A stretch of DNA of 64,000 nt from Prauserella flavalba (GTDB lineage: Bacteria > Actinomycetota > Actinomycetes > Mycobacteriales > Pseudonocardiaceae): NCBI RefSeq assembly GCF_003202235.1, contig NZ_MASU01000007.1, positions 62,001 through 126,000 of the forward strand. The letters run 5' to 3'. The first letter of the stretch is position 1. Each line of letters begins with the position of its first letter. Below the pieces are notes generated by a model. The model was given only the letters and a program-made list of their open reading frames with translations, was not told where the DNA came from and searched no databases. Positions 44,422-55,156 of the stretch are shown here, piece after piece. The translations under genes were made by a program, and so were the position numbers.

Positions 44422-45450
44422 ATGTCCGTCCAGACTCTCGAACGTGAGGCCCGCGGGATCCGCGAGCGGGACATCCCGATGGCCGCTCGCGCGGACGACG
44501 TGGCCACCGTTCCCACCGAGGAGCCCGACCTCGACGCACAGGGCCCCGCCGCGGACCTCGTCCGTGTGTACCTGAACGGCATCGGCAAGACCGCGCTGCT
44601 CACCGCGGCGCAGGAGGTCGACCTCGCCAAGCGGATCGAGGCCGGGGTGTTCGCCCAGCACATGCTCGACACCACCGAGCTCTCCGCCGAGCGCCGCGCC
44701 GAGCTGTCCGCGCTGGTCCGCGACGGCCAGCTGGCGAAGAACCACCTGCTGCAGGCCAACCTGCGGCTCGTGGTGTCGCTCGCGAAGCGCTACACCGGCC
44801 GGGGGATGCCGCTGCTCGACCTGATCCAGGAGGGGAACCTGGGCCTGATCAGGGCGGTGGAGAAGTTCGACTACTCCAAGGGGTTCAAGTTCTCGACCTA
44901 CGCCACGTGGTGGATCCGGCAGGCCATCACGCGCGGCATGGCCGACCAGGGCCGCACCATCCGCCTCCCCGTGCACCTGGTCGAGCAGGTCAACAAGCTC
45001 GCGAGGATCAAGCGCGACCTGCACCAGCAGCTCGGCCGTGAGGCCACCAACGAGGAGCTGGCCGCCGAGTCGGGCATCGCCGCGGAGAAGGTGTCGAGCC
45101 TGCTCGACCACGCTCGCGACCCGGTGAGCCTCGACATGCCGGTGGGCACCGAGGAGGACGCCCCGCTGGGCGACTTCATCGAGGACTCCGAGGCCACCGA
45201 CGCCGAGAGCGCCGTGATCTCGGGCCTGCTGCAGGACGACCTGCGCCGTGTGCTCGCGACGCTCGACGACCGCGAGCAGCACGTCATCCGCCTCCGGTAC
45301 GGCCTCGACGACGGCCAGCCGCGCACACTCGACCAGATCGGCAAGCACTTCGGGCTTTCCCGCGAGCGCGTCCGCCAGATCGAGCGCGAGGTGATGGCCA
45401 AGCTGCGGCAGGGTGAGCGGGCCGACCGCCTGCGGGCCTACGCCAGCTGA
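44422..45450 (+). CDS. sigB: Principal-like sigma factor SigB
   Basis: This 342-residue group 2 sigma-70 has the same regions 1.2-4 as sigA but lacks the long low-complexity N-terminus. It has [21 protein letters not shown] (1.2), [22 protein letters not shown] and [16 protein letters not shown] (2), [14 protein letters not shown] (3) and [19 protein letters not shown] (4). It probably handles stationary-phase and stress transcription. ATG 44422 has GGGGAGG about 6 bp upstream. The leader is about 115 nt if the ECF promoter is used. Confidence 0.95.
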   Translation: MSVQTLEREARGIRERDIPMAARADDVATVPTEEPDLDAQGPAADLVRVYLNGIGKTALLTAAQEVDLAKRIEAGVFAQHMLDTTELSAERRAELSALVRDGQLAKNHLLQANLRLVVSLAKRYTGRGMPLLDLIQEGNLGLIRAVEKFDYSKGFKFSTYATWWIRQAITRGMADQGRTIRLPVHLVEQVNKLARIKRDLHQQLGREATNEELAAESGIAAEKVSSLLDHARDPVSLDMPVGTEEDAPLGDFIEDSEATDAESAVISGLLQDDLRRVLATLDDREQHVIRLRYGLDDGQPRTLDQIGKHFGLSRERVRQIEREVMAKLRQGERADRLRAYAS

Positions 45451-45789
45451 CCAGCACGGTTACGCCGGGGCACCCGGGAACACCCGGAAGGCCGCGTTGA
45501 CTTATGACGTGGATCACGAGACGGTCGTGGGCGCGGCGGGGCAACGTCCCCGCCGCCCACACGTCTCCCAGGGCGTCAGGACTTCGCGGCAGGTGCTCCG
45601 GTGCCGGTCGCTTTCCCCGGAAGGTCGGGTCCGTCGGGGTGGGCCCGGCCTTCCGCATTTCCAGGGTGTTTCCCTGCTCCACGCAGGTGATCTGCGTCGC
45701 GGACGGGCACGGGTCCCGTTCTCCCGGTGACGGCGCGCGGTACGGTCGAAGCCTTTCCTGACCTGACCACGTGCGACGGAGCCCGAGCT
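45451..45789. other. Intergenic region sigB-fumarase with a GU-tolerant hairpin
   Basis: No gene is supported in these 339 bp. A 14-bp hairpin pairs GGAAGGTCGGGTCC (45619-45632) with GGGCCCGGCCTTCC (45641-45654); its two non-Watson-Crick positions are G-U, so it is stable as RNA on the plus strand only. It may be the sigB terminator or a fumarase leader element. GGAG lies about 10 bp ahead of the fumarase GTG. Confidence 0.55.
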
Positions 45790-47454
<1,665 letters not shown>

Positions 47455-47456
47455 CC

Positions 47457-47509
47457 GCAGTGAAGGCCACCTTCACTGCGTTGAACGCAGTGAAGGTGGC
47501 CTTCACTGC
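47457..47509. repeat. Double-hairpin palindrome, copy 2 (AAGGCCACCTT family)
   Basis: A perfect 26-bp inverted repeat surrounds one central base: 47457-47482 and 47484-47509. The arms read GCAGTGAAGG-CCA-CCTTCACTGC, each a hairpin by itself, and the centre is GCGTTGAACGC as in copy 1. It starts 2 bp after the fumarase stop and lies between convergent genes. Confidence 0.93.
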
Positions 47510-47527
47510 AGCCTGGCCCTAGGAACC

Positions 47528-48001
47528 CTAGGAACCCTGGGAGGTCTGGGAGCTCTGGGAGCCGTTCTCGCCGAACATGCCCGCCAGGCGGTCCAGCGTC
47601 TTGCGGATGCCGGCCTTGTTCTTGGCGGGGAACCGGGCGAGCTCGATCAGGAACGGGATGCGCGCCGTCGACCAGTCGAACGTCTCCGTCACCGAGGTCC
47701 TGCCCTCGCCGGCGGGTTCGAGCTCCCAGCGCCAGCGGTGCCCGTTGAAGTGCCGCCACGCGATGAGGCGGTTCTTCTCGTACTCGACCACGGTGTTCCT
47801 GATTTTGTACGGGGCGCCCATCTTCATGTCCATGCCGAACTTCGACCCGAGCTCCAGCCGGTCCGGGTTGCCCGCGTGAGCGGCCTGGACCGTCCCGGAG
47901 CCGTCGAGCAGCGGGTGCTTGGCCGGGTCGGTGAGCAGGTCGAAGATCTGCTCGGGTGAGGCGGCGACCGTGGTGGTGACGGAGACCTGACGGCGTGTCA
48001 T
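47528..48001 (-). CDS. SRPBCC/START-like polyketide cyclase-dehydrase family protein
   Basis: This 157-residue helix-grip-fold protein has VTTTVAASPEQIFDLLTDPAKHPLLDGSG at the start, LIAWRHFNGHRWRWELEP in the sheet, SVTETFDWSTARIP, and the long C-terminal helix (IRKTLDRLAGMF). Members bind lipids or aromatic ligands; no specific ligand is evident. The last residues are a Ser/Gln run (GSQSSQTSQGS) coded by imperfect CTGGGAG-like repeats between 47522 and 47560. It lies 20 bp downstream of the lipoprotein gene on the same strand. Confidence 0.82.
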   Translation of the reverse strand: MTRRQVSVTTTVAASPEQIFDLLTDPAKHPLLDGSGTVQAAHAGNPDRLELGSKFGMDMKMGAPYKIRNTVVEYEKNRLIAWRHFNGHRWRWELEPAGEGRTSVTETFDWSTARIPFLIELARFPAKNKAGIRKTLDRLAGMFGENGSQSSQTSQGS

Positions 48002-48021
48002 GGCGCCACCCTAAACGGTGT

Positions 48022-48519
48022 TCACTCCGTGCGCTGGGTGTACTTCAGCACCAGCAGGCGGTCACCGAGCGGCTCGTCGAGGCGGACGGTGATGGGCGGG
48101 TAGCGCATGTCCATCGTGCACATCGTGTTCTTGTCCGCGGGCTTCGTCTCCACCATCGTCACGGTGACGCGGTCGCCGCGCTGCTCGCCGACCTCGGCGC
48201 TCGCCTGGCTGCAGCCGCCCTCCTGACCGGTGATCGTGAGGGTGCCGCCCTCCCCCGCCGACACCTCGACGGGATAGCCCCTGGGCAGCGCGCCGCTGTC
48301 GATCTGCGCGGCCGGGACCGATCCGCCCTGGTCCTGAGCGGGTGGTTCGGCCGGTTTGCGGCCGGGCACCTTGGTGAGCTCCTGGGAGGCCGGAGGAGAC
48401 TCCGCGGGTGCCTGCGGTGTCGCCTGCTGCTGGCCACACGCCGTGGCGAGCACCAGCACCGCGGCGGCGCCGATCATCGTCTCTTTCCACCTCACGACGA
48501 ATCTCCCCTTTCCGCTCAT
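48022..48519 (-). CDS. Secreted lipoprotein, unknown function
   Basis: This 165-residue protein has a basic N-terminus (GKGRFVVRWKE), a hydrophobic signal and lipobox LATAC. A Pro/Gln/Ala-rich linker (about 30-75) precedes a small beta-rich domain with two further cysteines (GGCSQAS, NTMCTMDM) that may form a disulfide. I do not recognise a family. AGGAGATG lies upstream of ATG 48519. It is transcribed ahead of the SRPBCC gene with a 20-bp gap, so the two may form an operon. Confidence 0.72.
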   Translation of the reverse strand: MSGKGRFVVRWKETMIGAAAVLVLATACGQQQATPQAPAESPPASQELTKVPGRKPAEPPAQDQGGSVPAAQIDSGALPRGYPVEVSAGEGGTLTITGQEGGCSQASAEVGEQRGDRVTVTMVETKPADKNTMCTMDMRYPPITVRLDEPLGDRLLVLKYTQRTE

Positions 48520-48572
48520 CGGTCATCTCCTGGTCGGGAAGACGTAACCGGTGACGCGTTAGGTTGCACGGC

Positions 48573-49820
48573 ATGACCGCTGAACCGGGCAGGCTGGCCC
48601 GCAGGCTCGGCACGGGCGACGCCGTCGCGGTGGGCCTGTCCTCGATGATCGGCGCGGGCGTGTTCGCCGCGTTCGCCCCCGCGGCGGGCGCGGCGGGCAG
48701 CGGGTTGCTGCTCGGGCTCGCCGTCGCCGCAGTGGTGGCGTACTGCAACGCGTCGTCCTCCGCGCGGCTGGCCGCCCGTTACCCGGCCTCGGGCGGCACC
48801 TACGTCTACGGCCGCGAGCGGCTCGGCCCGTTCTGGGGGCACCTGGCAGGCTGGGGCTTCGTGGTCGGCAAGACCGCGAGCTGCGCGGCGATGGCGCTGA
48901 CCGTGGCCGTCTACGTCGCGCCGGGGGCGGAGCAGCCGTGGCGCAGCGCCGTCGCGGTCGCCGCCGTCGCGGCGGTGACGGCGCTGAACTACCGGGGCGT
49001 GCAGCGTTCGACGGGGGCGGCGACGGTGCTGGTGACGCTGAGCCTGCTGGTGCTGGCGGCCGCCGTCGCCGCGATGCTGCTGACCGGCGACCCGAGTGGT
49101 GAGCGCCTCACGCCGTTCCCCGGCACGGACGCACCCGGGGTGCTCGAGTCGGCGGGGCTGCTGTTCTTCGCGTTCGCGGGCTACGCGCGGATCGCCACGC
49201 TCGGCGAGGAGGTACGCGATCCCCAGCGCACGATCCCGAGGGCCGTGCCGCTCGCGCTCGGAATCGTGCTGGTGGTGTACGCGGCGGTGGCGTCGGCGCT
49301 GCTGCTCGTGCTCGGCCCCTCAGCGCTGGCCGCCGCGACCGACCCGGTGGCGCGGGCGGCGGCCGGGACGTCGTGGCCGTGGCTGGCCCCGGTGGTGCGG
49401 GCCGGTGCCGCACTGGCCGCGCTCGGCGCGCTGCTGGCCCTGGTGCTGGGCGTGTCGAGGACGGTGCTCGCGATGGCCCGCGACGGGCACCTGCCCCGCA
49501 CGCTCGCCGCCGTGCACCCGCGCTTCTCGGTGCCGCACCACGCGGAACTGGCCGTGGGCGTGGTGGTGGCCGTGCTCGTGTCGGTCGCCGACCTGCGCGA
49601 CGCGATCGGCTTCTCCTCGTTCGCGGTCCTCGCCTACTACGCGATCGCCAACGCGAGCGCGTGGACGCTCGGCCGCGGCCGGCTCGTGCCGGCCGTCGGC
49701 CTGCTCGGGTGTGTGGTGCTGGCGGTCAGCCTTCCGTTGTCGTCGGTGCTGGCCGGTGCGCTCGTGCTCGCGACCGGCGCCGTGGCCTACCTGCTGCGCC
49801 AGGCGCTCAGGCCGACCTGA
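48573..49820 (+). CDS. APC-family amino acid permease
   Basis: This 415-residue permease has about 12 helices. GLSSMIGAGVFAAFAPAAGAAG in helix 1, YPASGGTYVYGRERLG in helix 3 and FFAFAGYARIATLGEEVRDPQRT are APC consensus features. It is shorter than the transporter at 23733 and has no extra domain. There is no ribosome site before ATG 48573, but TAGGTT at about 48560 suggests a leaderless transcript. It overlaps the convergent NPD-family gene by 14 bp. The substrate is unknown. Confidence 0.83.
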   Translation: MTAEPGRLARRLGTGDAVAVGLSSMIGAGVFAAFAPAAGAAGSGLLLGLAVAAVVAYCNASSSARLAARYPASGGTYVYGRERLGPFWGHLAGWGFVVGKTASCAAMALTVAVYVAPGAEQPWRSAVAVAAVAAVTALNYRGVQRSTGAATVLVTLSLLVLAAAVAAMLLTGDPSGERLTPFPGTDAPGVLESAGLLFFAFAGYARIATLGEEVRDPQRTIPRAVPLALGIVLVVYAAVASALLLVLGPSALAAATDPVARAAAGTSWPWLAPVVRAGAALAALGALLALVLGVSRTVLAMARDGHLPRTLAAVHPRFSVPHHAELAVGVVVAVLVSVADLRDAIGFSSFAVLAYYAIANASAWTLGRGRLVPAVGLLGCVVLAVSLPLSSVLAGALVLATGAVAYLLRQALRPT

Positions 49821-50919
49821 TGCCGTCGAGCCGGGTGACCGCGGCGTCGAAGTCGCCGGTCAGCTCGGCGATCACGTCGGCGACCGCCCTGATCTCGGAG
49901 AGCCTGCCGACGATCTGTCCCACCGGCATCGACACCACGGACGGGTCGGCGGCAGCGTGGATCCGATCGTGCGCGGGCGCGACGAGCAGGTTCTGCAATG
50001 GCATCGGCAGCGGTTCGGGGGCGTCCGGCGCCGACCACGCGTCGGTCCAGCGGGTCTTGAGCAGCCGGGCCGGCTTGCCGGTGTAGATGCGGGTGCGCAC
50101 GGTGTCCGACGACGTCGCGCCCACCAGCGCCCGTTGCATGGCCTCCGACTCCGGCATCGTCTCCAGGTACTCCTTGGTGGCCAGCCACAGCGAGCCGGTC
50201 CACACGCCCGCCGCGCCGAGCGCCAGCGCGGCGGCGGCCTGCCTGCCGGTGCCGATGCCACCCGCGGCGAGCACGGGCGCCCGGTCCCCGACGGCGTCGA
50301 CGATCTCGGGCAGCAGCACCATCGAGGCGATCTCGCCGGTGTGCCCGCCAGCCTCGTAGCCCTGCGCGACCACGAGGTCCACGCCCTTGTCGACGTGCCG
50401 CACCGCGTGCTCGGCCTTACCGGCGAGCGCGGCGACGGGCACACCGTGCTCGTGGGCCTGCGCGATCACGTCCTCGGGCGGCGAGCCGAGCGCGTTGGCG
50501 ATCAGCGCGATCGGGTGTTCGAGCGCCACCTCCACATGTGAGCGCGCCACCGAGTGCAGCCAGCCGAGCACGCCGGCGCGCTCGTCGGTGCCCTCGGGCA
50601 GCTCCGGCACACCGAGCTGCGCGAGCGTGCGCTCGACGAACGCCTTGTGCTCGTCCGGGATCAGCTTCGTGAGGTCGACCGAGCTGCCCTCCGTCGGGAT
50701 CCTGGAGGGCATCACCACGTCGACGCCATAGGGCTTGCCGCCGGTGTTGGCGTCCATCCAGTGGAGCACCTTGTCGAGCTCGGCGGCGTCGTTGAACCGG
50801 ACGCAGCCGAGCACACCGAGCCCGCCTGCCCTGCTGATCGCCGCGGCGACGTGTTCCGACGGCGTGAACCCGACAATCGGCAGATCGATCCCGAGCGTGT
50901 CGCACAGCGCGGTGCGCAT
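49807..50919 (-). CDS. NPD-family FMN oxidoreductase (nitronate monooxygenase-like)
   Basis: This 370-residue TIM-barrel flavoprotein has SRAGGLGVLGCVRF, the FMN-phosphate motifs AQGYEAGGHTGE and AAGGIGTGRQAAAALALGA, and STDTV-like ATSSDTVRTRIYTG. It resembles M. tuberculosis Rv1533-type proteins more than IpdC (Rv3553). It is 13 bp downstream of fadD19 with an AGGAGG ribosome site, so it shares the KstR-controlled transcript and may reduce a sterol-derived enoyl intermediate; that role is inference. Confidence 0.82.
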   Translation of the reverse strand: MRTALCDTLGIDLPIVGFTPSEHVAAAISRAGGLGVLGCVRFNDAAELDKVLHWMDANTGGKPYGVDVVMPSRIPTEGSSVDLTKLIPDEHKAFVERTLAQLGVPELPEGTDERAGVLGWLHSVARSHVEVALEHPIALIANALGSPPEDVIAQAHEHGVPVAALAGKAEHAVRHVDKGVDLVVAQGYEAGGHTGEIASMVLLPEIVDAVGDRAPVLAAGGIGTGRQAAAALALGAAGVWTGSLWLATKEYLETMPESEAMQRALVGATSSDTVRTRIYTGKPARLLKTRWTDAWSAPDAPEPLPMPLQNLLVAPAHDRIHAAADPSVVSMPVGQIVGRLSEIRAVADVIAELTGDFDAAVTRLDGIRSA

Positions 50920-50932
50920 TCCTGGCTTCCTC

Positions 50933-52552
50933 CTACGCTTTCAAGAGGTCGACGGCCGGCTCGTGCTCGGCCGCGTATCGCTGGGCCCACGGGTAGTCCG
51001 GCTTGCCGCTGGGCAGCCTGCCGATCTCGTCGGTGACCCAGATGCTGCGGGGCACCTTGTACCCGGCGATCTCGGCGCGGACGTGGGCCTCGACCGCCGC
51101 GAGGTCGGGGGTGGCGCCCGGCCTCGGCTGGATGACGGCGCCGACGCGCTGGCCGAGCCGGGAGTCGGGCACGGCGATCACGAGCGCATCGAAGACGTCC
51201 GGATGCGACTTGAGCGCGCCCTCGACCTCCTCGGGGAACACCTTCTCGCCGCCGGTGTTGACGCATTGCGAGCCCCGGCCGAGGAGCGTGACGGTGCCGT
51301 CCTCCTCGTAGCGGGCGTAGTCGCCGGGCACGACGTAGCGCACGCCGTCAGCCTCGACGAAGATCGTCTCGCTCTTCGCGGGGTCCTTGTAGTAGCCGAG
51401 CGGGACGTGGCCGCGCCTGCCGATGCGGCCGATCGCGCCGGGCTCGGGCTTCACCACGACGCCGTCGTCGTCGAGCAGGATCGCGTCCTTGCCGAAGTTG
51501 ACCCTGGGCCCGGCGGAGTGGTCGGCGTCCTTGGCCATCATGCCGATGCCGGTGAACCCGCTCTCCGACGAGCCGATCGCGTCGGTGAGCACCACGGTCG
51601 GGAAGGTGTTCAGGTAGTCCTGCTTGACGGACTGGGAGAACAGGGCCGCGTGGCTGGAGACGGCGACGAGCGAGGAGGCGTCGTAGCCGCCCTCACGGTA
51701 GGCCTCGATGAGCGGGCGCGCCATGGCGTCGCCGACGATGGTGAGCACCTGGACCCGGTGTTCTTCGACGGCCCGCCAGATCGCGTGCGCGTCGAACTGC
51801 GGCACGAACACCACGGTCCCGCCCGCGAACATCGCGCCGAACGCCGCCCACTGCGCCGCGCCGTGGATCAGCGGCGCCGCGGGCAGGCGCACGAGCGCAC
51901 CCTGTTTGCCCTGCTCCGCCATCGTCCACTCGTCGGGAACGTACTCGCCGGTGACGAAGTCGATGCCGCCGCCGAGAGCGCGCCAGACGTCCTCGTGCCG
52001 CCACATCACGCCCTTCGGGTACCCGGTGGTGCCGCCGGTGTAGAGGATGTAGAGGTCGTCGGGGCTGCGCTCGCCGAAGTCGCGCTCCGGCGATCCCTGG
52101 GCCAGTGCGTCCTCGTAGGCGATGCCGCCGTGGGCGGTGAAGTCGGCGTCGCTGCCATCCTCGACGACTAAAACGTGTTTCAGTTCGGGCGCGTCGGGGA
52201 GCACGGCGGCGACCCTGTCGGAGTACTGCCGCTCGTGCACGAGAGCGACCAGGTCGGCATTGGTGAACAGGTAGGCGAGCTCGCCGTGCACGTATCGGTA
52301 GTTGACGTTGATCGCGATGGCGCGGAGCTTGTACGCCGCGAACATCGTTTCGATCATCTCGATGGAGTTGCGGGAGTAGACGCCGATGTGGTCACCCTTG
52401 CCGATCCCGTTGGCGGCGAGGTGATGGGCGAGCCGGTTGGCCCGCTCGTCCAGTTGCGCGTAGGTCAGGCACCTGCCGTCGCAGACGACCGCGGTGCGAT
52501 CCGGCACGGCGTCGACGGCGTGCTCGAGCAGATCCGCGATGTTGAGAGCCAC
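50933..52552 (-). CDS. fadD19: Steroid side-chain acyl-CoA synthetase FadD19
   Basis: The 539-residue ANL-superfamily ligase attaches CoA to C5-C8 sterol side-chain acids such as cholestenoate. It has the FadD19 start VALNIADLLEHAVDAVPDR, the P-loop LYTGGTTGYPKGVMW, an aromatic/adenine motif near GSSESGFTG, the hinge-proximal GDYARYEEDGTVTLLGRG and the C-terminal catalytic Lys in RLPSGKPDYPWA. The GTG 52552 start aligns with the M. tuberculosis protein. It is divergent from echA19 with a KstR site between, exactly as in Rv3515c-Rv3516. Confidence 0.93.
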   Translation of the reverse strand: MALNIADLLEHAVDAVPDRTAVVCDGRCLTYAQLDERANRLAHHLAANGIGKGDHIGVYSRNSIEMIETMFAAYKLRAIAINVNYRYVHGELAYLFTNADLVALVHERQYSDRVAAVLPDAPELKHVLVVEDGSDADFTAHGGIAYEDALAQGSPERDFGERSPDDLYILYTGGTTGYPKGVMWRHEDVWRALGGGIDFVTGEYVPDEWTMAEQGKQGALVRLPAAPLIHGAAQWAAFGAMFAGGTVVFVPQFDAHAIWRAVEEHRVQVLTIVGDAMARPLIEAYREGGYDASSLVAVSSHAALFSQSVKQDYLNTFPTVVLTDAIGSSESGFTGIGMMAKDADHSAGPRVNFGKDAILLDDDGVVVKPEPGAIGRIGRRGHVPLGYYKDPAKSETIFVEADGVRYVVPGDYARYEEDGTVTLLGRGSQCVNTGGEKVFPEEVEGALKSHPDVFDALVIAVPDSRLGQRVGAVIQPRPGATPDLAAVEAHVRAEIAGYKVPRSIWVTDEIGRLPSGKPDYPWAQRYAAEHEPAVDLLKA

Positions 52553-52563
52553 GTCGAACAAAC

Positions 52564-52577
52564 TAGAACATGTTATT
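52564..52577. promoter_or_regulatory. KstR-like operator between fadD19 and echA19
   Basis: TAGAACATGTTATT matches the KstR consensus TNNAACNNGTTNNA at seven of eight fixed positions (last A is T). It lies 11 bp from the fadD19 start and 34 bp from echA19, so it can repress both. Confidence 0.72.
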
Positions 52578-52611
52578 GTTTTGGGCAATGCTCCTACGAG
52601 GAGAGGCAGCG

Positions 52612-53400
52612 ATGACCGACGCGCACGCTCTGGTGGAACAACGCGGGCACACGCTCGTGGTGACGATGAACCGGCCCGAGGCACGCAACGCCCTCACCGG
52701 CGAGATGCTGGCGATCATGGTCGAGGCGTGGGACCGGGTGGACGACGATCCGGAGATCCGCGCGTGCGTGCTGACCGGCGCGGGCGGGGCGTTCTCCGCC
52801 GGGGCGGACCTGAAGTCGATGAGCCGCGACAGCCCGTCGACGGCGTTCGAGAAGGGCACATTCGACCCGAGCCACATCGACGGTCTGCTCAAGGGCCGCA
52901 GGCTCACCAAGCCGCTGATCGCCGCGGTCGAGGGCCCCGCGATCGCGGGCGGCACCGAGATCCTGCAGGGCACCGACATCCGGATCGCCGGGGAGAGCGC
53001 GAAGTTCGGCGTGTCGGAGGCGCGCTGGGGGCTGTTCCCGCTCGGCGGCTCGGCGGTACGGCTACCCCGGCAGATCCCGTACACGCTCGCGGCGGAGATC
53101 CTGCTGACCGGCAAGCACCTCACGGCGGCGGAGGCGAAGGAGATCGGCCTCATCGGGCACGTCGTCCCCGACGGCACGGCACTGGAGAGGGCACTGGAGA
53201 TCGCGGACACGATCGCCGCGAACGGACCGCTCGCGGTGCGGGCGATCCTGCGGACCATGCGCGACACCGAGGGCATGCACGAGGAGGAGGCGTTCAAGCT
53301 CGACGCCCAGTACGGCGTCGCCGTCTTCGCGAGCGAGGACGCCAGGGAGGGCCCGCGCGCCTTCGCCGAGAAGCGCACGCCGAACTTCCAGGACCGATGA
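52612..53400 (+). CDS. echA19: Enoyl-CoA hydratase EchA19 (steroid side chain)
   Basis: The 262-residue crotonase hydrates steroid enoyl-CoA in side-chain beta-oxidation. It has [28 protein letters not shown] (oxyanion hole), [19 protein letters not shown] with the second oxyanion Gly, and [24 protein letters not shown]. The C-terminus ([14 protein letters not shown]) closely follows M. tuberculosis Rv3516. ATG 52612 has GAGGAGAGG upstream. A palindrome of the AAGGCCACCTT family follows its stop. Confidence 0.93.
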   Translation: MTDAHALVEQRGHTLVVTMNRPEARNALTGEMLAIMVEAWDRVDDDPEIRACVLTGAGGAFSAGADLKSMSRDSPSTAFEKGTFDPSHIDGLLKGRRLTKPLIAAVEGPAIAGGTEILQGTDIRIAGESAKFGVSEARWGLFPLGGSAVRLPRQIPYTLAAEILLTGKHLTAAEAKEIGLIGHVVPDGTALERALEIADTIAANGPLAVRAILRTMRDTEGMHEEEAFKLDAQYGVAVFASEDAREGPRAFAEKRTPNFQDR

Positions 53401-53409
53401 CGACACTGC

Positions 53410-53464
53410 TGCCCCCAAGGCCACCTTCGGTGCGTTGAGCGCACCAAAGGTGGCCTTGGGGGCA
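53410..53464. repeat. Double-hairpin palindrome, copy 3 (AAGGCCACCTT family)
   Basis: 27-bp arms 53410-53436 and 53438-53464 match at 25 positions. The centre is GCGTTGAGCGC (one base different from copies 1 and 2). The arms read CCCCCAAGGCCACCTT then CGGTGCG, pairing with CGCACCAAAGGTGGCCTTGG. It separates the convergent echA19 and FadD4-like genes. Confidence 0.9.
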
Positions 53465-53479
53465 GGTCAGGGCGGGGCG

Positions 53480-55054
53480 TCAGATGGAGCGTTCGCGGCC
53501 CTGCCAGTAGGGGTCACGGAGCTTGCGCTTGTAGAGCTTGCCGTTGGGATCCCTCGGCAGCGCCTCGGTGTAGTCGATGCTGCGCGGCAGCTTGAACCTG
53601 GCGAGCCGGCCGCGCGCGTACTCCAGCAGCTCCTCGGTGAGCCGATCGGAGGGTTCCACGCCCTCCGCGGGCTGGACCACCGCCTTGATCTCCTCACCCC
53701 AGTCCTCGTGCGGCACGCCGAACACCGCCACGTCGGCGACCTTCGGGTGCAACACGAGCTCGTTCTCGATCTCGGCGGGATAGATGTTCACCCCACCCGA
53801 GATGATCATGTCGTTCTTGCGGTCGTGCAGGTACAGGTAGCCGTCCTCGTCGAGGTAACCGACATCGCCGAGCGTGAACAGGTTGCCCACACGGGCCTTC
53901 TCGGTCTTCGCCCTGTCCCTGTGGTACTCGAACGACGAGTCGCCCATGCGCATGTAGACGGTCCCGGCCTCGCCGGGCGGCAGCTCGGCGCCGTCGTCGT
54001 CGAGCACCTTGATCGTCGATCCCGGCCACGGCCTGCCGACCGAGCCGGGTTTGCGCAGCCACTCCTCGCCGCTGATCGCGGTGCCGCCGCCCTCGGTGGC
54101 CGCGTAGTACTCGGTGACCACGGGCCCCCACCAGTCCAGCATCCGCCGCTTCACCTCGTGCGGGCACGGCGCCGCGCCGTGGATCATATTCCGCAGCGAC
54201 GACAGGTCGTAGCGCTCGCGCACGTCCTCCGGCAGCGCCAGCAGCCTGCGGAACTGGGTGGGCACCATGTGGCTGTGGGTCACGCGGTGCCGCTCGATGA
54301 GCGCGAGCATCCGCTCCGGGTCCCAGCGGTCCATCAGCACGGCGGGATGCCCGAGCTGGATGGAGATCGCGACGAAGTTGAGCACCGCCGTGTGGTAGAG
54401 CGGCGAGCCGCACAGGTGCACGTGCCCGTCGAACGGCTTGAGCCCGAAGATGCCGAAGAACCACGTCGACGCGGCGGGCACGGTGTCCGGGTCGGCACCG
54501 GTGAGCGGGCGGCGCACGCCCTTGGACCGGCCGGTGGTGCCCGACGTGTAGAGCATCGGCGAGCCCGCGGTCCTGCGCTCGGGCCGCCCCTCGCCGCCGG
54601 CCGCGGCGAGCTCGGCGACGTCACGGAAACCCGGTACGGCACCGACGGCGAACCGCCCGTCGGCCGCGAGTCCCGCCTCGTCGGCGGCCGCGACGGCGAC
54701 GTCGGTGAACCGTTCGTGCGCGAGGAACGCCTTGGCCCCCGAGTCGCCGATGATGTAGGCGACCTCGGGCCCCACGAGGTGCCAGTTGACCATCACGACG
54801 TAGAGGCCGGACTGGATCGCCGCGAAGTAGGCGGCGAGCAGCTCGGAGCCGTTCGGCTGGAGCACCACGATCGCGTCGCCGGTCTCCAGCCCCAGCGCCT
54901 GCAGGCCCCTGGCGTAGGCGTTCGCCTTGCCGGCGAGCTCGCCGTAGGTGACCTCGGTGCCGTCGGGATCCACCACCGCGACGAGGTCGGGCCGCTCGGC
55001 GGCGAGGTTCCACAGGCCGATGGTGTCCGTTGCCGGAGCAGTGGTTGTGGGCAT
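53480..55054 (-). CDS. Acyl-CoA synthetase, FadD4-like
   Basis: This 524-residue ANL ligase has the P-loop LYTSGTTGRSKGVRR, AAPCPHEVKRRMLDWWGPVVTEYY, GDVGYLDEDGYLYLHDRKNDMII and the catalytic Lys in LPRDPNGKLYKR. Resemblance to M. tuberculosis FadD4 (Rv0214) is closer than to FadD3, FadD17 or FadD19. Its promoter carries a perfect KstR consensus, so it belongs to the sterol regulon here and may activate a different side-chain acid. ATG 55054 is chosen; the longer frame upstream covers the operator. It is divergent from the DUF35 gene. Confidence 0.87.
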   Translation of the reverse strand: MPTTTAPATDTIGLWNLAAERPDLVAVVDPDGTEVTYGELAGKANAYARGLQALGLETGDAIVVLQPNGSELLAAYFAAIQSGLYVVMVNWHLVGPEVAYIIGDSGAKAFLAHERFTDVAVAAADEAGLAADGRFAVGAVPGFRDVAELAAAGGEGRPERRTAGSPMLYTSGTTGRSKGVRRPLTGADPDTVPAASTWFFGIFGLKPFDGHVHLCGSPLYHTAVLNFVAISIQLGHPAVLMDRWDPERMLALIERHRVTHSHMVPTQFRRLLALPEDVRERYDLSSLRNMIHGAAPCPHEVKRRMLDWWGPVVTEYYAATEGGGTAISGEEWLRKPGSVGRPWPGSTIKVLDDDGAELPPGEAGTVYMRMGDSSFEYHRDRAKTEKARVGNLFTLGDVGYLDEDGYLYLHDRKNDMIISGGVNIYPAEIENELVLHPKVADVAVFGVPHEDWGEEIKAVVQPAEGVEPSDRLTEELLEYARGRLARFKLPRSIDYTEALPRDPNGKLYKRKLRDPYWQGRERSI

Positions 55055-55065
55055 ACCCCAGAATC

Positions 55066-55079
55066 TAGAACGCGTTCCA
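55066..55079. promoter_or_regulatory. KstR operator upstream of the FadD4-like gene
   Basis: TAGAACGCGTTCCA matches TNNAACNNGTTNNA at all eight fixed positions, 11 bp upstream of the ATG at 55054. Confidence 0.8.
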
Positions 55080-55133
55080 CTAATGAGCAAGAACGAGCAG
55101 CTTAACGCGCGATCCAATGCTTGCCGCGATCAC

Positions 55134-55147
55134 GAGAACGTGTTTCA
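55134..55147. promoter_or_regulatory. KstR-like operator upstream of the DUF35/ltp operon
   Basis: GAGAACGTGTTTCA matches the KstR consensus at seven of eight fixed positions (first T is G) and lies 9 bp before GTG 55157. That position implies a leaderless or very short leader blocked directly by the repressor. Confidence 0.7.
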
Positions 55148-55156
55148 CTTCTGTGC

